Source: Cycas panzhihuaensis
Lineage: Eukaryota; Cycadophyta
Assembly (NCBI GenBank): GCA_023213395.1
Contig: CM041465.1
Location: 114,645,741-114,709,740 of the forward strand
Direction: 5' to 3'
DNA: 64,000 nt
Under the pieces are notes generated by a model that made no database searches, was not told the DNA's origin, and was given only the letters and a program-made list of their open reading frames with translations. The translations under genes were made by a program, and so were the position numbers. Shown here piece after piece: positions 50,501 to 62,124 of the stretch. Every line of letters begins with the position of its first letter. Position 1 is the stretch's first letter.

Positions 50501-52560
50501 GCCACCATTATTAGTTTGAAGACATTTGAGTTAATAACCTGACTCTTTTTTAGTGTGGGCTTTGAATTTTTTGAATACACGAAAGACTTCATCTTTCTTG
50601 TGTAAAAAAGCTACCTATACTTTCCTAATAAAATCATCAATGAAAGAGATGTAATATAACTTGCCTTTCAGTGAAGGAATGAGCATTGGTCTGCATAGAT
50701 CAGAGCATACTATTTATAATAGATGGCTTAATTTCCACTAACTTCTAGGAAAGGGTTATCAATAAGATTTGACAATGATATAAGCTTCATATTTAAAGGG
50801 CTTAGAGGAGAAATTTGGAAGATTTGGAAGTGTTATAAAGATCTCTAAGTCTATCAATATGAATATGGCCTATGTAAACATGCCAAAGAGATTCTAGTGA
50901 CAATGTTGGGTGGGTCAGGATGGAGTTAAATGTAAATTCTTCATCAACATAAGGGCTTTGGGCACAATGGGCTTCAGAAGATGGAGAGTCATTTAGTCGA
51001 AAGAGTTTGCCAAATAGATGTCCAATCAAGAGCACTTAATTAGTTGGAGGGTGAATGACCTGAAGAGTCTGGTCATTTATAGTTACACTTAGATTAAATC
51101 CACAAGAGACAACTATGGATAAGGAGAGCAGGTTTTGTTTGAGATTAGGTATGTATAGGACATCAAAAAATGTAAAATCTCTTAAGCTTGAGAGTTTTAA
51201 GTGAATGTTACCAATTCCTTCAATAGGTCATCATGATTTATTAGCCATGTGAATAACTCCTTGAACATTTAAATCAAATGTTTGATATAGACTATGATTG
51301 CACATTATATGTTGAGTTGCTCCTATATCCATGATCCATTGTCCATCGATTGAAGCCATACTATTTGTAATTCCAATAGGGCTTGGCACTAGTTAAGGGA
51401 ATTCACAAGTGATATATCCACATCGAGCTTCAAAGTATCTATGTGGTTGGTCAATGGCATTTGATATTGAAGATCCCTCAATTCTTTGATAGTATACTTA
51501 TACAAAACCTATACCACTAAAGGATTCTTCACACGTTTCTTCAATATTATGAGCTCCATGTTTTAGTTAGAACTTGACCAACTTATAAATGACAATTCTG
51601 CAGTCTTTTGTAAAGTATCCTTTATAGTTACATTGATCATATATAATAGTTTGATTACCAATCCCTAAAGAGGTACTGGTTTGGCCTATATCTTGCTCTT
51701 TGTTAAGGTGTCCATTAGCCTTAAGACTGTCGAGGTTATGATTGAGGGTTTGGTTGACCTTGTGGATAATTTCCCATGTTTCTCCCTCTTCCTCTTACTC
51801 GATTATTTCCTCTACCATGAGAGGGACCTTGATTCTTTATATGGCAAGCTTCTTCGTCTACCTCAAAGGCCGTATCTGGAAGAAAGTCAGAGGCTACAAA
51901 GTTGGTATCAAAGGTCTTGTCAAATTCTATAAACTTCTTGGCAAGTGCCTTGAAGTTGAGTGTCTTCAATATTCCACTAGATTAAAGACTTCTAAGCAAG
52001 TTTTTATAATCAGGGACATGAAAACATGATTGGATCAAGAATGCCCAAGTGATACATTAGGTCTTAAAATATTTATTAATTACCTATTTTATTAGTCGAA
52101 GGAGATTTATTATCTTATGAGTCTGTCCTTTTTACATTTTTAATTTGTTCATTTTTAGAATAAGATAAACAAATTCTAAATCTGACTTAGTATCAAAGTT
52201 CTTTTTTAGAACTTCAAGGACCTTCCAAGCTTAATCATATTGCTCTTCGTTAATCAAGTTGTACAAGGAGTGATCAATAACCAACAAAATTCCTACATGA
52301 ATCTTTTCATCATCTATCTCCCATTATAGTTTAGTTGTGGAATCTATAGGAGTTATTAGGGTAGATCCATCGTAAGCAAGTGTTGTAACTGTTGTAAGTA
52401 TGATGGGTGTAGGTTGCAAGTGGACTCTCTAAAGGCCTTCATGCTTTATAGTATTTTTAACTTTAATGTACTATAAATCCTAATTTTCTTTGCCTTTCAA
52501 TATACAGTTAACATTCTACTTAAATTGAGATGATATGGTGATGATGATAAAGTAGAAGAG
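47530..52560 (-). pseudogene. Copia B1 gag-pol remnant
   Basis: Minus-strand order: gag (about 52560-51700, with a Gly/Arg-rich GRGNNRVRGRGRN tail), zinc-knuckle remnant (about 51660-51560, only part of the Cys/His ligands), protease (WIMDIGATQHI near 51340, where D-S-G-A is usual), GAG-pre-integrase (51035-50802: LWHVYIGH in place of LWH-x-RLGH), integrase (about 50770-50000), a Ser/Pro-rich hinge (49901-49701), reverse transcriptase (about 49450-48536; the last 120 codons are open and begin with the YVDD-type motif as MDDMLVTG), RNase H (about 48200-47940). A leader of about 1.9 kb (52561-54475) precedes gag. Stops and mutated ligands show that it is dead. Confidence 0.88.
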
Positions 52561-54475
52561 ATGATAGAAGTATGTGTCACTAACATGTGTGGTTACTACA
52601 CCTAGTACATCAAGGATGTAGAAATGAATGCTATGATGAGAAGCAAGCAATGATTAAGTATTTTTCAACAACTATAAAAAATGAGTATAAGTAATGATAT
52701 AAGAATGAGGCTTAATATAGAGTTGACAAAGAGTGGTGATGTGCCATGCCACTAACCTCTAACTTATGTCCAAATGTAGGTGAGGTTTTAATGCCTAAGA
52801 CTTCTAACATACAATTAAAGCCTTCACCCATGATACCTGTACCTACGCTTGGTGATAAAATCTAAGGCATAGTAAAGCCCAAGTACTCCCAGTCCTTACC
52901 CAGTTCACCAATAAGCAACTATATAGCTCTTCTGAATAGTCAAATAGTGTGTGCATATCCCACGGCTATGATAAATATTAGACCAGGTTAATTTTAATCT
53001 TGCATTAAGGTTTTCAATTTTTCTGGGTGGTTATTAGGATTATCCCTGATTGGAGGCCATAGGTATGGATAACATGTCCCTCCACCGCTATTCTGATTAA
53101 GACTAAACCTAATATAAAACTCATACCTCCTTTAGGGCTTAGACTTCATCCAACCATGGTCTATCTCCACTAAGGCGAGTGTGCGCACAAGTCAAGAACT
53201 GGTAGTATAAATTGTATAAATGAGATTCCTTTTAAGAATAATATAAGCTATTTCTTAATAACATAAACTAAAATAGAAAGTTGCCAAATACACTTACTTG
53301 TCTTTCATGCTTGCTTTGTTGTTGTTACTGCTTTATGTAATGCTTTATACTATGTGTGTAAATAGAAAAAGCATGCTAAATTTAGTAGGGGAACTGGATG
53401 TTAGTTCTGATCTAAGGTTTTCCTTATTTTAGTATAATGTTTTCAAATATGTGTTAGAAATTTCAATACAAAAGCCATAAAAGGCTAAAAAGTGGATCAA
53501 CTTACCACTAAAATAGTAATTTTTCTAAATCTAGATGCATATTAGTTTACCTTATTTTATAATATTTTTACAAAATTTACAAATAATGATAAATAGCTAA
53601 AATTTTCTAAAAATTACAAATATGAAGGCCTAAATAGCAGAATTTAAATTTATGACAGAAGAAAAAAGTGTTCAAAATTTTGTTTCTGATAAGATGGTGA
53701 AGTCATAGATTTGAAAAGGCATTAAAAAAAAAATTCTCAAAAAAAGCACAAAAGCATAATCTTGCCACATTCACTGTCTTAGGATCCAAACTTTAATATG
53801 TTAAAAGTTATATCTTAATATTTACATCATCTTTTCCTTCTACACCATCTCTAAAATTAGCTAAAAATTTGCTTGAAATACCTTCACAATGTCTTTTATG
53901 AGGTTGAGTAGGCAAATTCAACATTTGTGAGGAAACTGCAAAGATCTCACTAACCGATAGATGAAATTTTATGAGATTTATCTTAAAATGCTCCTAAGAC
54001 ATAAATTTATTAGATCCCTTAAAAAAACTTTCAAATTTTTAACTCATGCTTAAAGTATTTTATTAAGAAAGTGCCTTAAGTTACTTATTCGCAAATTTTA
54101 ACATTTTATTTCAGCCAAAACTCAGTGTTGTAGGCTAAATCTAAAGCTTCTATAGAAGACAAAAATGATCCTCTTGGCAAGATAACTCTACATACCAAAT
54201 TTCATCAACATCTAAAATAGTCAATTTTTTAAATAAAATTTTAAGCCTTTAATGCTTCTGGGATTGTTCTGGCAAGCAAACGACTTCAAAAAACTTTCTT
54301 TTTCACCTATAAAATTTTTCACACATAGACGAAGTAGAAACATATAAAATAATATAATTTTAAGCTCTCAAAATTTTTTAAAATGGTGAGTGCACTCTCA
54401 ATACTTCACATTAAAGATGAATGAGAGTTAAAATAACTTCATGCAAATGAAATAGAGTGAATAGATCCCCTTCTA

Positions 54476-54487
54476 GCTCTGATACCA
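54476..54487 (-). other. Primer-binding site of B1 (intact consensus)
   Basis: Minus strand TGGTATCAGAGC, the unchanged initiator Met tRNA site of plant copia elements. Confidence 0.92.
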
Positions 54488-54489
54488 CA

Positions 54490-54801
54490 TGAAGGAATGA
54501 TGGATTAAGGGAATAAATCACTCACATACACGTAATGGCAATGGAGAATGAAAAAGAGATGAAATAAGATATGAGAGCAAAGCTTAGAGATGAGAATGAA
54601 TAATAACTCCCTCCTAGAGATTTCACTTTTTATTGTTGAGAGTGATCATTAGGGTTAGGATTTTTCTACCTAATGACATGAACTCGAAATTACATCTAAA
54701 TATACATAAAGTGTATTTCACTAAGAAACTAACACTAACAACATATCCTAAGGTCACTTAATTAATTTACACAAATGACCTTGATACATTAACCTCTTTC
54801 A
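54490..54801 (-). repeat. 5' LTR of B1, 312 bp
   Basis: TGAAGGAATG to CCTCTTTCA on the plus strand; the primer-binding site complement ends two bases before its inner edge. Confidence 0.93.
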
Positions 54802-54906
54802 AGATCCCCTTGTAAAAATTTAGGGGAGAAATTATGCTTCCAACTTGTCAAAATTTTTACCTTTAAAACATTGTTATCATATTATCTAATAATCTCTACC
54901 TTAACA
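54802..54906 (-). repeat. 3' LTR of A2, proximal piece
   Basis: Aligns in minus orientation with 61393-61490 (shared AATATGATAACAA and AAAATTTTGACA at the same spacing). The outer edge TGTTAAGG is set by comparison with TGTTACCC at 61393. Confidence 0.8.
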
Positions 54907-54929
54907 ACAATTTACTTGATACTTTTTCT

Positions 54930-57900
54930 GGACCATTCATCACCTTTTCTGTAAAATAAGAGAAGTTAAGTACTATTTAAATTTCTCTAATATTACTAGT
55001 TTTATGAACATGTTAGCACAATTATATTTTATGTTAATCTTCTACAGTACTACTCTACCTGCTTCTAAAACCTGTCTAATAAAATAGTACTTAAGAGCAA
55101 TATGCTTTGTCCTACTATGATAAGCTAGATTATTTACTAAGTAAATGGCACTTTGATTATCATAAAATACCTTTACCTTTTCATGTTTCCTTCCAAGCTC
55201 AAACAATAAACCTTACAACTAGATTGATTGCTTACAAACATGTGTTGTAACAACATATTTTACTTTTGTAGTCAATAATATAATTATACTCTACAATTTT
55301 GACATCCACCTAATCGAACCATTTACAAGAGTAAACATATAACCTGAAGTAGACCTTCTCTTATCTAAATCTCCTATAAAGTTTGAATCAACATATCTAT
55401 AAACATGATTACCTATACCACTAAAGATAATATAATAGTCACTTATGCCCCTCAAATACCAAAGCACCTATTTCACTACTGCCTAATGTTCCTTTCATGG
55501 ATTTGCCATAAACCTACTAACTACACTAATTGTATGTGAAATTTTAGGTCTTATACATGCCATAATATACATCAAACTTTCTACTACACTAAAATAAGGT
55601 ACATGAGATATATAATTATTTTCTTCTTTATTACTAGAACTCATACTCAAAGAAAGCTTAAAATGAGAAGCCAATGAGATATTAACTGGTTTCACATTTG
55701 CCATACCAAATCTGGTTAGCACCTTCTCCATATATTTCTACTGTGATAACCATAGCTTATCATTTTTTTAATCTCTATATATCTCCATGCCTAAGATTTA
55801 TTTTGTAGCTCCTAGATCCTTCATATCAAAAGTCTTAGCCAATTGAGCCTTTAACTTATTGATTTATGTCATACTCTTACTTATAACCAACATGTCATCA
55901 ATATATAATACCAAGATAATGAATAAGTCATTGTCCAAGAATTTAAAATAAACATAATGATCATACTCGCTTCTTTTAAAATTTTAGCTCTCCATGAAGG
56001 CATTAAACTTCATGTACCATTGCATGGGTGATTGCTTTAGGCCATATAGTGATTTCATGAGCCTACAAATAAGTTTTTTCTTACCATCCTGTATAAACCC
56101 TTATAGCTAATCCATACGGATCTCCTCATCTAAATCTCCATGTAGAAAAGTTACTTTTATATCTAACTACTCCAACTTCAAATTGAAAGAAGCTACCAAT
56201 GCTAATAGAAACCAAATTAAAATAAGTTGAACAACTGATAAAAAAATCTTATGAAAATTAATACCTACTTTTTGTACAAAACTTTTTGCCACCAATCTTG
56301 CCCTGTATTTGTCAACCTTTCTATCAACATTTGTTTTCTTCTTAAAAACTCACCTACAACCAATAATCTTCGTGCCATATGGAAATTCTACCAAGTCCCA
56401 TGAATTATTTTTCTTTAAAGTATCTATCTCTTCCTACATAGCCCTCTTCTACTTCACACTATGGATATCATCTACTACTTCCTGATAGCATGTAGGCTCA
56501 CCATCATTAGAAACTAAAGCAATGGAGATAGATGGATTATACCTATTAGGTGGATGACTGACTCATTTAGATCTTCTAACTATTGGTGGAAGAGTGTCCA
56601 CATATTCCTATAAATCTACTGTAAATTCATCTTTAGAAAGCTCTTCCTACGTTTCCATTTCTAAATATAGTTGGGTCTTAAGCTTGACCTATTAATGTTC
56701 AACTTTCTACTCATGTTTCACTTCAACTTCTATACTATCTAATTTTAGAAAAAGAGATTCATCAAATATAACATCTCTGTTAATAATGATTTTAAGAGTA
56801 GTAGGATCTCACAATCTATATCCCTTCACACCATCTCTATCACCATAACCAATAAAGATACATCTCTTAGATTTTAGGTCTAACTTTGAACATTGACTTT
56901 TATCAGTTAAGACATAAGTATTACAACAAAAAACTTTCAAATTTGAATAATCATATGGATGTCCAATCCATAACTCTTTAGGAATCTTACATTCTATTGT
57001 AAGTGATAATGACCTATTTACTAAATAACAAGTTATTTCAACAGCTTCTATATATAAGTCCTACTCCACTCCTGCATTACTCAAAATGTTTCACACTCTT
57101 TCCAGAGTATCATGTTCATGTACTTAGCTATGCCCTTTTGTCGCAAAGTATAGCTAGTGGTCTTATGCCTTTTGATACCAACTTCTCTACAATAGTTCTC
57201 AAACTCTAAGGAGTTGAACTCACCTCTATTATCAGTTCTTAAATATTTGATTGGCCTGCCAATTTTCTTCTCAACTAGTCTTAAATTGCTTAAACACAAC
57301 TAAAAACCTTAGATTTCTTTTTCAAAAAATATACTCATATCTTTCTAGAGTAATCATCTATAAATATGATAAAGTATAATGATCCTCCATAAGATATTGT
57401 AGGGGCTAGTCCCCACACATTTAAATATGCATAATCTATAACACCTTTACTAGTGTGACTCCTTACTTTAAACCTAAGTCTATATTACTTTCTTAAAATA
57501 TAATGTTTATAAAAAAATCAAATCTAAAAGCTATAAGTTAAGAAGTAACTTACAGCTCATCAACACCTTAAGTTCTCTCTCACTTATATACCAAAGTCTC
57601 TAATGCCATAACTGAGTTGGATCTTCTACAGTCTTTGATGTTGTAGTTGCATAGCTAATATCTATACTTCTCACCAAAATATAAAGGTTTCCTTTCTTTA
57701 AGGATTTTATAACAACCAAGGCACCCTTTAATACCTTTAAGACTCCTTCATGACCTGTGTATTTATAATCACTAGAATCTAGTTTACTCAAGGAAATTAT
57801 ATTCCTTTTTAGATCAAGTACATGTTTAACTTTAGTTAATGTTCCCACTACACCATCGAATATTTTTATTTTGATACTACCAATATCTATTATATTACAG

Positions 57901-58049
57901 GAAACTTCATTTTCCATAAATACAGCACCACCATCAAGAGGTTGGTACAATGAAACCAACTCTTGTATGGACACATATGGTGTGAAGTACTCGAATCTAA
58001 TAATCAATCATGATGATAATGGAAAACATTATAAGCAACCAAGACCATG
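54930..58049 (-). pseudogene. Copia A2 pol remnant: protease to RNase H
   Basis: Minus-strand order: protease edge (about 58049-57950), GAG-pre-integrase (58007-57600, open for 135 codons and clearly the same protein as 62990-63420), integrase (about 57500-56950, with YLRTDNRGEFNSLEFENY and the catalytic Asp), linker, reverse transcriptase (about 56450-55450; LVINNMLVIS-like region, the active site near 55890 is degenerate), RNase H (about 55250-54960, with DNQSAIYLVNN and SRTKHIALKY). Domain order is copia. Sequence is closer to intact than that of B1 in the integrase. Confidence 0.87.
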
Positions 58050-58999
58050 TTAAGAATTTATCTTGCATGTTATAGTTTTTAGCTTATCTACTTTATTTAA
58101 AGTCTTTCTATCATTGAAAGTTATAAAAATCCATCAAGTGTCATACATTCAAGTGGAAAGAATATGAAAGGAGCTTCATACCATTTCAAGATTTATCTCC
58201 CAAGTATGTATGAGTGGCTTCTTTTATAAGTATTATTTTTTATTTGAAGTAAAAACTTATTTAAAGTTTATAAAGATAGTTTTATCTTTATCTTAAGCAA
58301 GGTTCCTTTTCTTTAAAATAAAAAATATAAAATATAAATAAAAAACATAGCTGATTTCTTCCTTCTCTGTTGAGTTTGAAGAGTAATTCATCTTTGAATT
58401 ATTAATCTCTTAGTTATTTTTACAAGTGTATGATCTTAGATTTGATTTCTTTGATCTTTCCTATAATTGAATAAACCTAAAATTTTGAAAAATATAAGGA
58501 GAAGGACAGTGACAAACTAGGAAACAAAACTAAAAAGCATTGTCAGTGTAGTTCTAAACTTAGATCTCTTATACTTGATTGTGTAGGCTAGCATATTCTT
58601 TTACCAGGTGTTATTCATATATCTCAGCCTCTTTCAAACCATCTTTAAGCATACAACACATTCAAGTAAAGACTCCTCCTTAAGAGATAGACAACATTGG
58701 TTCTAGGGTTCTTATAGGTTGACTGGTCTCCTAATATTCAATAGAAATAGAGGAAACATAAAGTTATTGAGAGGTAATCAACCTAGACTAATTCTTGAAT
58801 AACCATCTTATTGGAAACCATAGTAGGAGTTTCCTTTTGTTTCTTATAGGTCATATGGTATTAAACAATAGAAATAACTCCTTCATCTCAACCAAGAAGG
58901 TTGTTGAGACTTTAAGTTGTTTTGCTAGACTTTGAACTTCAACATGAGCATCTTACTTAAGAAGTTTCATCTACTTATAAGAATCCTTCTGAGCAACAA
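58050..58999. other. Probable leader of gypsy element L
   Basis: No gene readable. It lies between the broken end of A2 and the gag-like translation that follows, so it is best explained as the 5' untranslated part of L. Confidence 0.4.
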
Positions 59000-61392
59000 G
59001 CTTATATACCTATGTATATCCACCTGAAGAATCAAACTAATTGTATGAAGTATCCATTAAATAAGGGTATTTTGAAATACCTTCTCAATTCATTACTACT
59101 GCTTCCCTAGCTATCTCCCCTTCTATTCAAGAAGAGACTCTTATTATTTAAGTACCTTTGTCTTATATTGAACCAACTCTTATGAGATTTTCATCTCCTC
59201 TCTATATTCCTAATTATGATGACCCTTTATATACTAAGACTCATACCATGACTATTTCTCCTCACCATCATCAGTCCAATCCACTTTTTGAGGAATATAA
59301 ATCAATACAAGTTTAGACTTCTTGAACTCTTAAGGTGATTTAATCTCCTCTACCATCTCATCCTCCTATCCTAAGACCATCTTCTTATCCTCACAAAGAA
59401 GCAAAAGATAATAGATCTATTCATTCACAATCTTGACCTTCACCTTATTAATTATAAAACTAAAATTGTCTTTCCTTGGCTTCATCTTCCATATATAAGA
59501 GACCTCTTAAGTTACTCACCCAAGGGAATCCTACTTGCTCCCTTTCTCTTCTTTCTCAACATTCTGGTCCATCAACTTCAATACTTAGACTAACTCCTTC
59601 ATATTCAAGAAAACTAACCCCTACACAATATGCTTCTATTCCTTCCTAAGCCCATCAATAAGTGCTTACACATAGGATTATTCCTCAATGATTTAAGCTT
59701 ATGCCTCCTTCTCCTAGACCAAATAGTCTTATTCTATCATTTAATCCTACCTCTAACCTTCAAATTGTTCATCCTCATATTACTTCTACTTAATTCTAGG
59801 TTACTTCAAAATTTAATCCTTCTTCCTCATCTTATATTCATAGAACATTCGCTCAACATATCTCTACTTATAATTTTAATCCCACACTCCCTCAAATTCC
59901 TATACCTCAAAATAATTTTATGGTTAATCCATGAGTATGGTTTAATCCTTCTCAATTCCTTTCAACTCATCCTACTTCCTTTAAACAACAACCTACTTCC
60001 TCTTTAGTCCCCCAACCTTTATCCTTGTCTCAACATCCTATAACATTGAGGCCAAAGAAACCTTTCTTGGATTAGATGAAGTCGTTTTTCTCGTAAGAAG
60101 GCCTATTATCTCCCATGTCTCCTTTTTTACCTGAACTTCCCAAATTCTCAAGTGAATTCTCTTAAGATCCAACATCCCATATACAAGCATTTGCACTTGT
60201 ATGTATAGAATTCATACCATATGATTATGTCATAATGTGGTTGTTTCCCAAGTCACTTCAAGGCGATACTTTGAAGTGGTTTTATTACCTTCTTTCTACT
60301 TCCATTCTTTTATTTCAAAAATTAGTCTAATCCTTCATTAATTATTTTAATATAGCTAAACTTTTTAAATTTGGTATTAAATCACTATTAACTATCAAGC
60401 AGAATTATGATGAAACTTCTAGAGATTTTGTGAGAAGATTTCAAGATTAAGTTTATTCATATCATTCTTAATTGGACTCTAATCTTCTCTTTGACTTGTT
60501 TACTAATGCTTTGAGACCTTATGTCTATCTTGAGGTACTCAAGCTAAGTCCTTAAATATGTGAGGAAGCTATTGATCGATGCCTCACTTTGGAGACCCTT
60601 AAAATCCAAGTAGGTATTAAGCAAGTTAGTAAATTGATTCCTTCAAAAAAATTAATTTTAGCATTAAAGTCCTTTTATTTTGAACCAACTTATGATCATT
60701 TAACTTCCTCAATTAGGTCATTAGAGAACATGATCAATACTAAATTATGCATTGATGATAGTGTTTCTAATCTTCTTAATAAATAAGAAGCCAAAGTAAT
60801 CCACCTTATTGAAGGAAGAAAGCATTAGAACCCTCCTATGCTTCCTCCTCCTATCAAGAAGACTAAATGGTATTCTTATTACCAAACTTAGGATCATGAT
60901 AAAAGTCAATGTTACACTATATAAGCAATGAGTCAAAGGCCTTCTATTCAAAATAATTAAGTTTCTAAATCTATTCAAAATTAATTAATTCACAATGACC
61001 TATTATCTAAATATAAGGATGAAAAAAAGAAAGATAAAGGTAAAACAAAATAAGTGGAAAGTAACAAAGATGAAAGTGTAGAACCTAACTCAACTAAGAA
61101 ATTAGTTGTTTCTTCTAATCCCTCATCAAAGTGTATTAATAGTCAAACTCGTCCACCTCTTAAGGGTGGAGAGACTAAGAGGACCATCAATGTGGTAGAG
61201 ACTATGAATAGTTCAAGTCCTTCTAAATCATCTGATAATTTGATGACCAAAAATCTTGACTCTTCATCACTTGTACCCCCTCGTCCCATCAAGTTTCAAT
61301 CTATTCCTTCTAGTCTAAAGGATAGATCATTTTCCTTGGTTGAAGAGTTAAAGACTATTCCTGTTGGTATATATATTATGGATTTATTAAAG
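59000..61392 (+). pseudogene. Gypsy element L: gag and start of protease, broken off by A3
   Basis: One + frame can be followed with stops from about 59130 to 61400. It has a long Pro/Ser-rich N-terminal part (59150-60060), the capsid region of a Ty3/gypsy gag (about 60150-60470: WLFPKSLQGDTLKWFY and FVRRFQD, the typical plant gag pattern of a WLF...L-x-G-x-A-x-x-WF motif), then a degenerate CCHC knuckle near 60868-60920 (WYSYYQT, DHDKSQCYTI) and a Ser/Lys-rich linker leading to SLVEELKTIPVGIYIMDLLK, the usual stretch before the protease. At 61393 the LTR of A3 begins, so the rest of pol lies to the right of A3 outside the window. The Leu-rich open frame 59630-60007 is a shadow in another frame. 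Confidence 0.8.
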
Positions 61393-62052
61393 TGTTACCC
61401 TAATCATATTAGAATATGATAACAAATGGTTGGGAGGATAAAATTTTGACATGTTGGCAGCACAGGTTCTCCTTTAAACCTTCCTTGGGGGGTTCCAAGG
61501 GGGCCAGGAGCCCCCCTTGGCCAAGGGGGTGTGAGGGCATGGAACACCCCCGCTAAGAGGGGGTTCGGGGGTGATAGCCCCGAACCTAAAAAGTTAGCAC
61601 TGGAAACTATATTAAATTGTAAAAAGAATCAGGGTCATTCGATAAAAATACCCTAGCTTCTACGGTCAAGATTTGTGCTATGTATGACCCACTCATGTAG
61701 CCTGATTTAGGGCATATTTCTTTATGTTGAGGTTGTCCAATGTATTGTGAGTAGGGTGGCAGTTGGTTGTTGTTGCTGAGAGCACTCTGCTACTGGTTAT
61801 ATACATTATCTCCATTCTATGACAATAAAGATCGATACCTTTCTTGTGTGGATGTTTCTCTAGCACACTACTGGGGTTTTACCACATTATATTGGGTGTA
61901 CATTTTATGCTTCGTTTTCTTGTTCATTTTATTACTGTATCTCTAGTTTAAAAACTTGCATGTAATTTTAGTTTTGATTTATATAACTAGTTGTAAGAAT
62001 AGTTTAGATCTTGGTGGCGGTTTCAGGGTATTGGGACTATATATTCTCAACA
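61393..62052 (+). repeat. 5' LTR of A3, about 660 bp
   Basis: Begins TGTTACCC and ends TTCTCAACA. The right edge is certain from the primer-binding site; the left edge rests on alignment with A2. A start at 61452 (TGTTGGCAG, giving 601 bp) was considered but A2 shares sequence further left. Contains AATAAAG (61824) and a GC-rich hairpin block (61485-61590). Confidence 0.78.
61485..61590 (+). repeat. GC-rich hairpin module inside LTR A
   Basis: Two perfect 9 bp stems: 61495-61503 with 61512-61520 (CCAAGGGGG/CCCCCTTGG) and 61562-61570 with 61578-61586 (GGTTCGGGG/CCCCGAACC). G runs of five to six could also form quadruplexes. Strongly different in base composition from the AT-rich LTR around it. 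Confidence 0.9.
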
Positions 62053-62054
62053 AG

Positions 62055-62067
62055 TGGTATCAGAGCC
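62055..62067 (+). other. Primer-binding site of A3 (intact)
   Basis: TGGTATCAGAGCC two bases after the LTR end, complementary to the 3' end of initiator Met tRNA. Confidence 0.95.
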
Positions 62068-62124
62068 ACTTTTATTTTTGCAATGAGTTTGTGAAGGTTT
62101 TGGTGTCAGCTTTCTCTACACAAA

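Larger units (their letters stand above)
47189..54801 (-). mobile_element. Complete Ty1/copia element B1 nested in the LTR of A2
   Basis: LTRs 47189-47500 and 54490-54801, each 312 bp, enclose 7.0 kb. Flanks ATATC (47184-47188) and AGATC (54802-54806) are a target duplication with one change, and joining the flanks restores the family A LTR. Primer-binding site complement at 54476-54487 (GCTCTGATACCA), polypurine complement TCCCTCCCTT at 47502-47511. All coding domains can be traced but none is open. Confidence 0.93.
46624..58049 (-). mobile_element. Ty1/copia element A2, 3' LTR split by nested B1, 5' end lost
   Basis: On the minus strand the element runs from protease (58049) through integrase, RT and RNase H to about 54930, then the 3' LTR in two pieces (54906-54802 and 47188-46624). 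It breaks off at 58049 inside the protease region, where a gypsy element begins, so gag and the 5' LTR are gone. Coding and LTR sequence match the copy at 61393-64000. Confidence 0.88.

Noticed and set aside
51681-52029. Plus-strand frames with counterparts at 2112-2327
   Set aside because: Their similarity comes from the two family B gag copies coded on the minus strand; the plus frames are shadows.
59630-60007. Leu-rich frame resembling a membrane protein
   Set aside because: It lies in another frame over the Pro/Ser-rich gag part of gypsy L, whose C/T-rich codons read as Leu and Ile.
61452-62052. LTR of A3 starting at TGTTGGCAG (601 bp)
   Set aside because: The A2 LTR shares sequence with 61393-61451 at the same spacing, so the LTR must extend further left.
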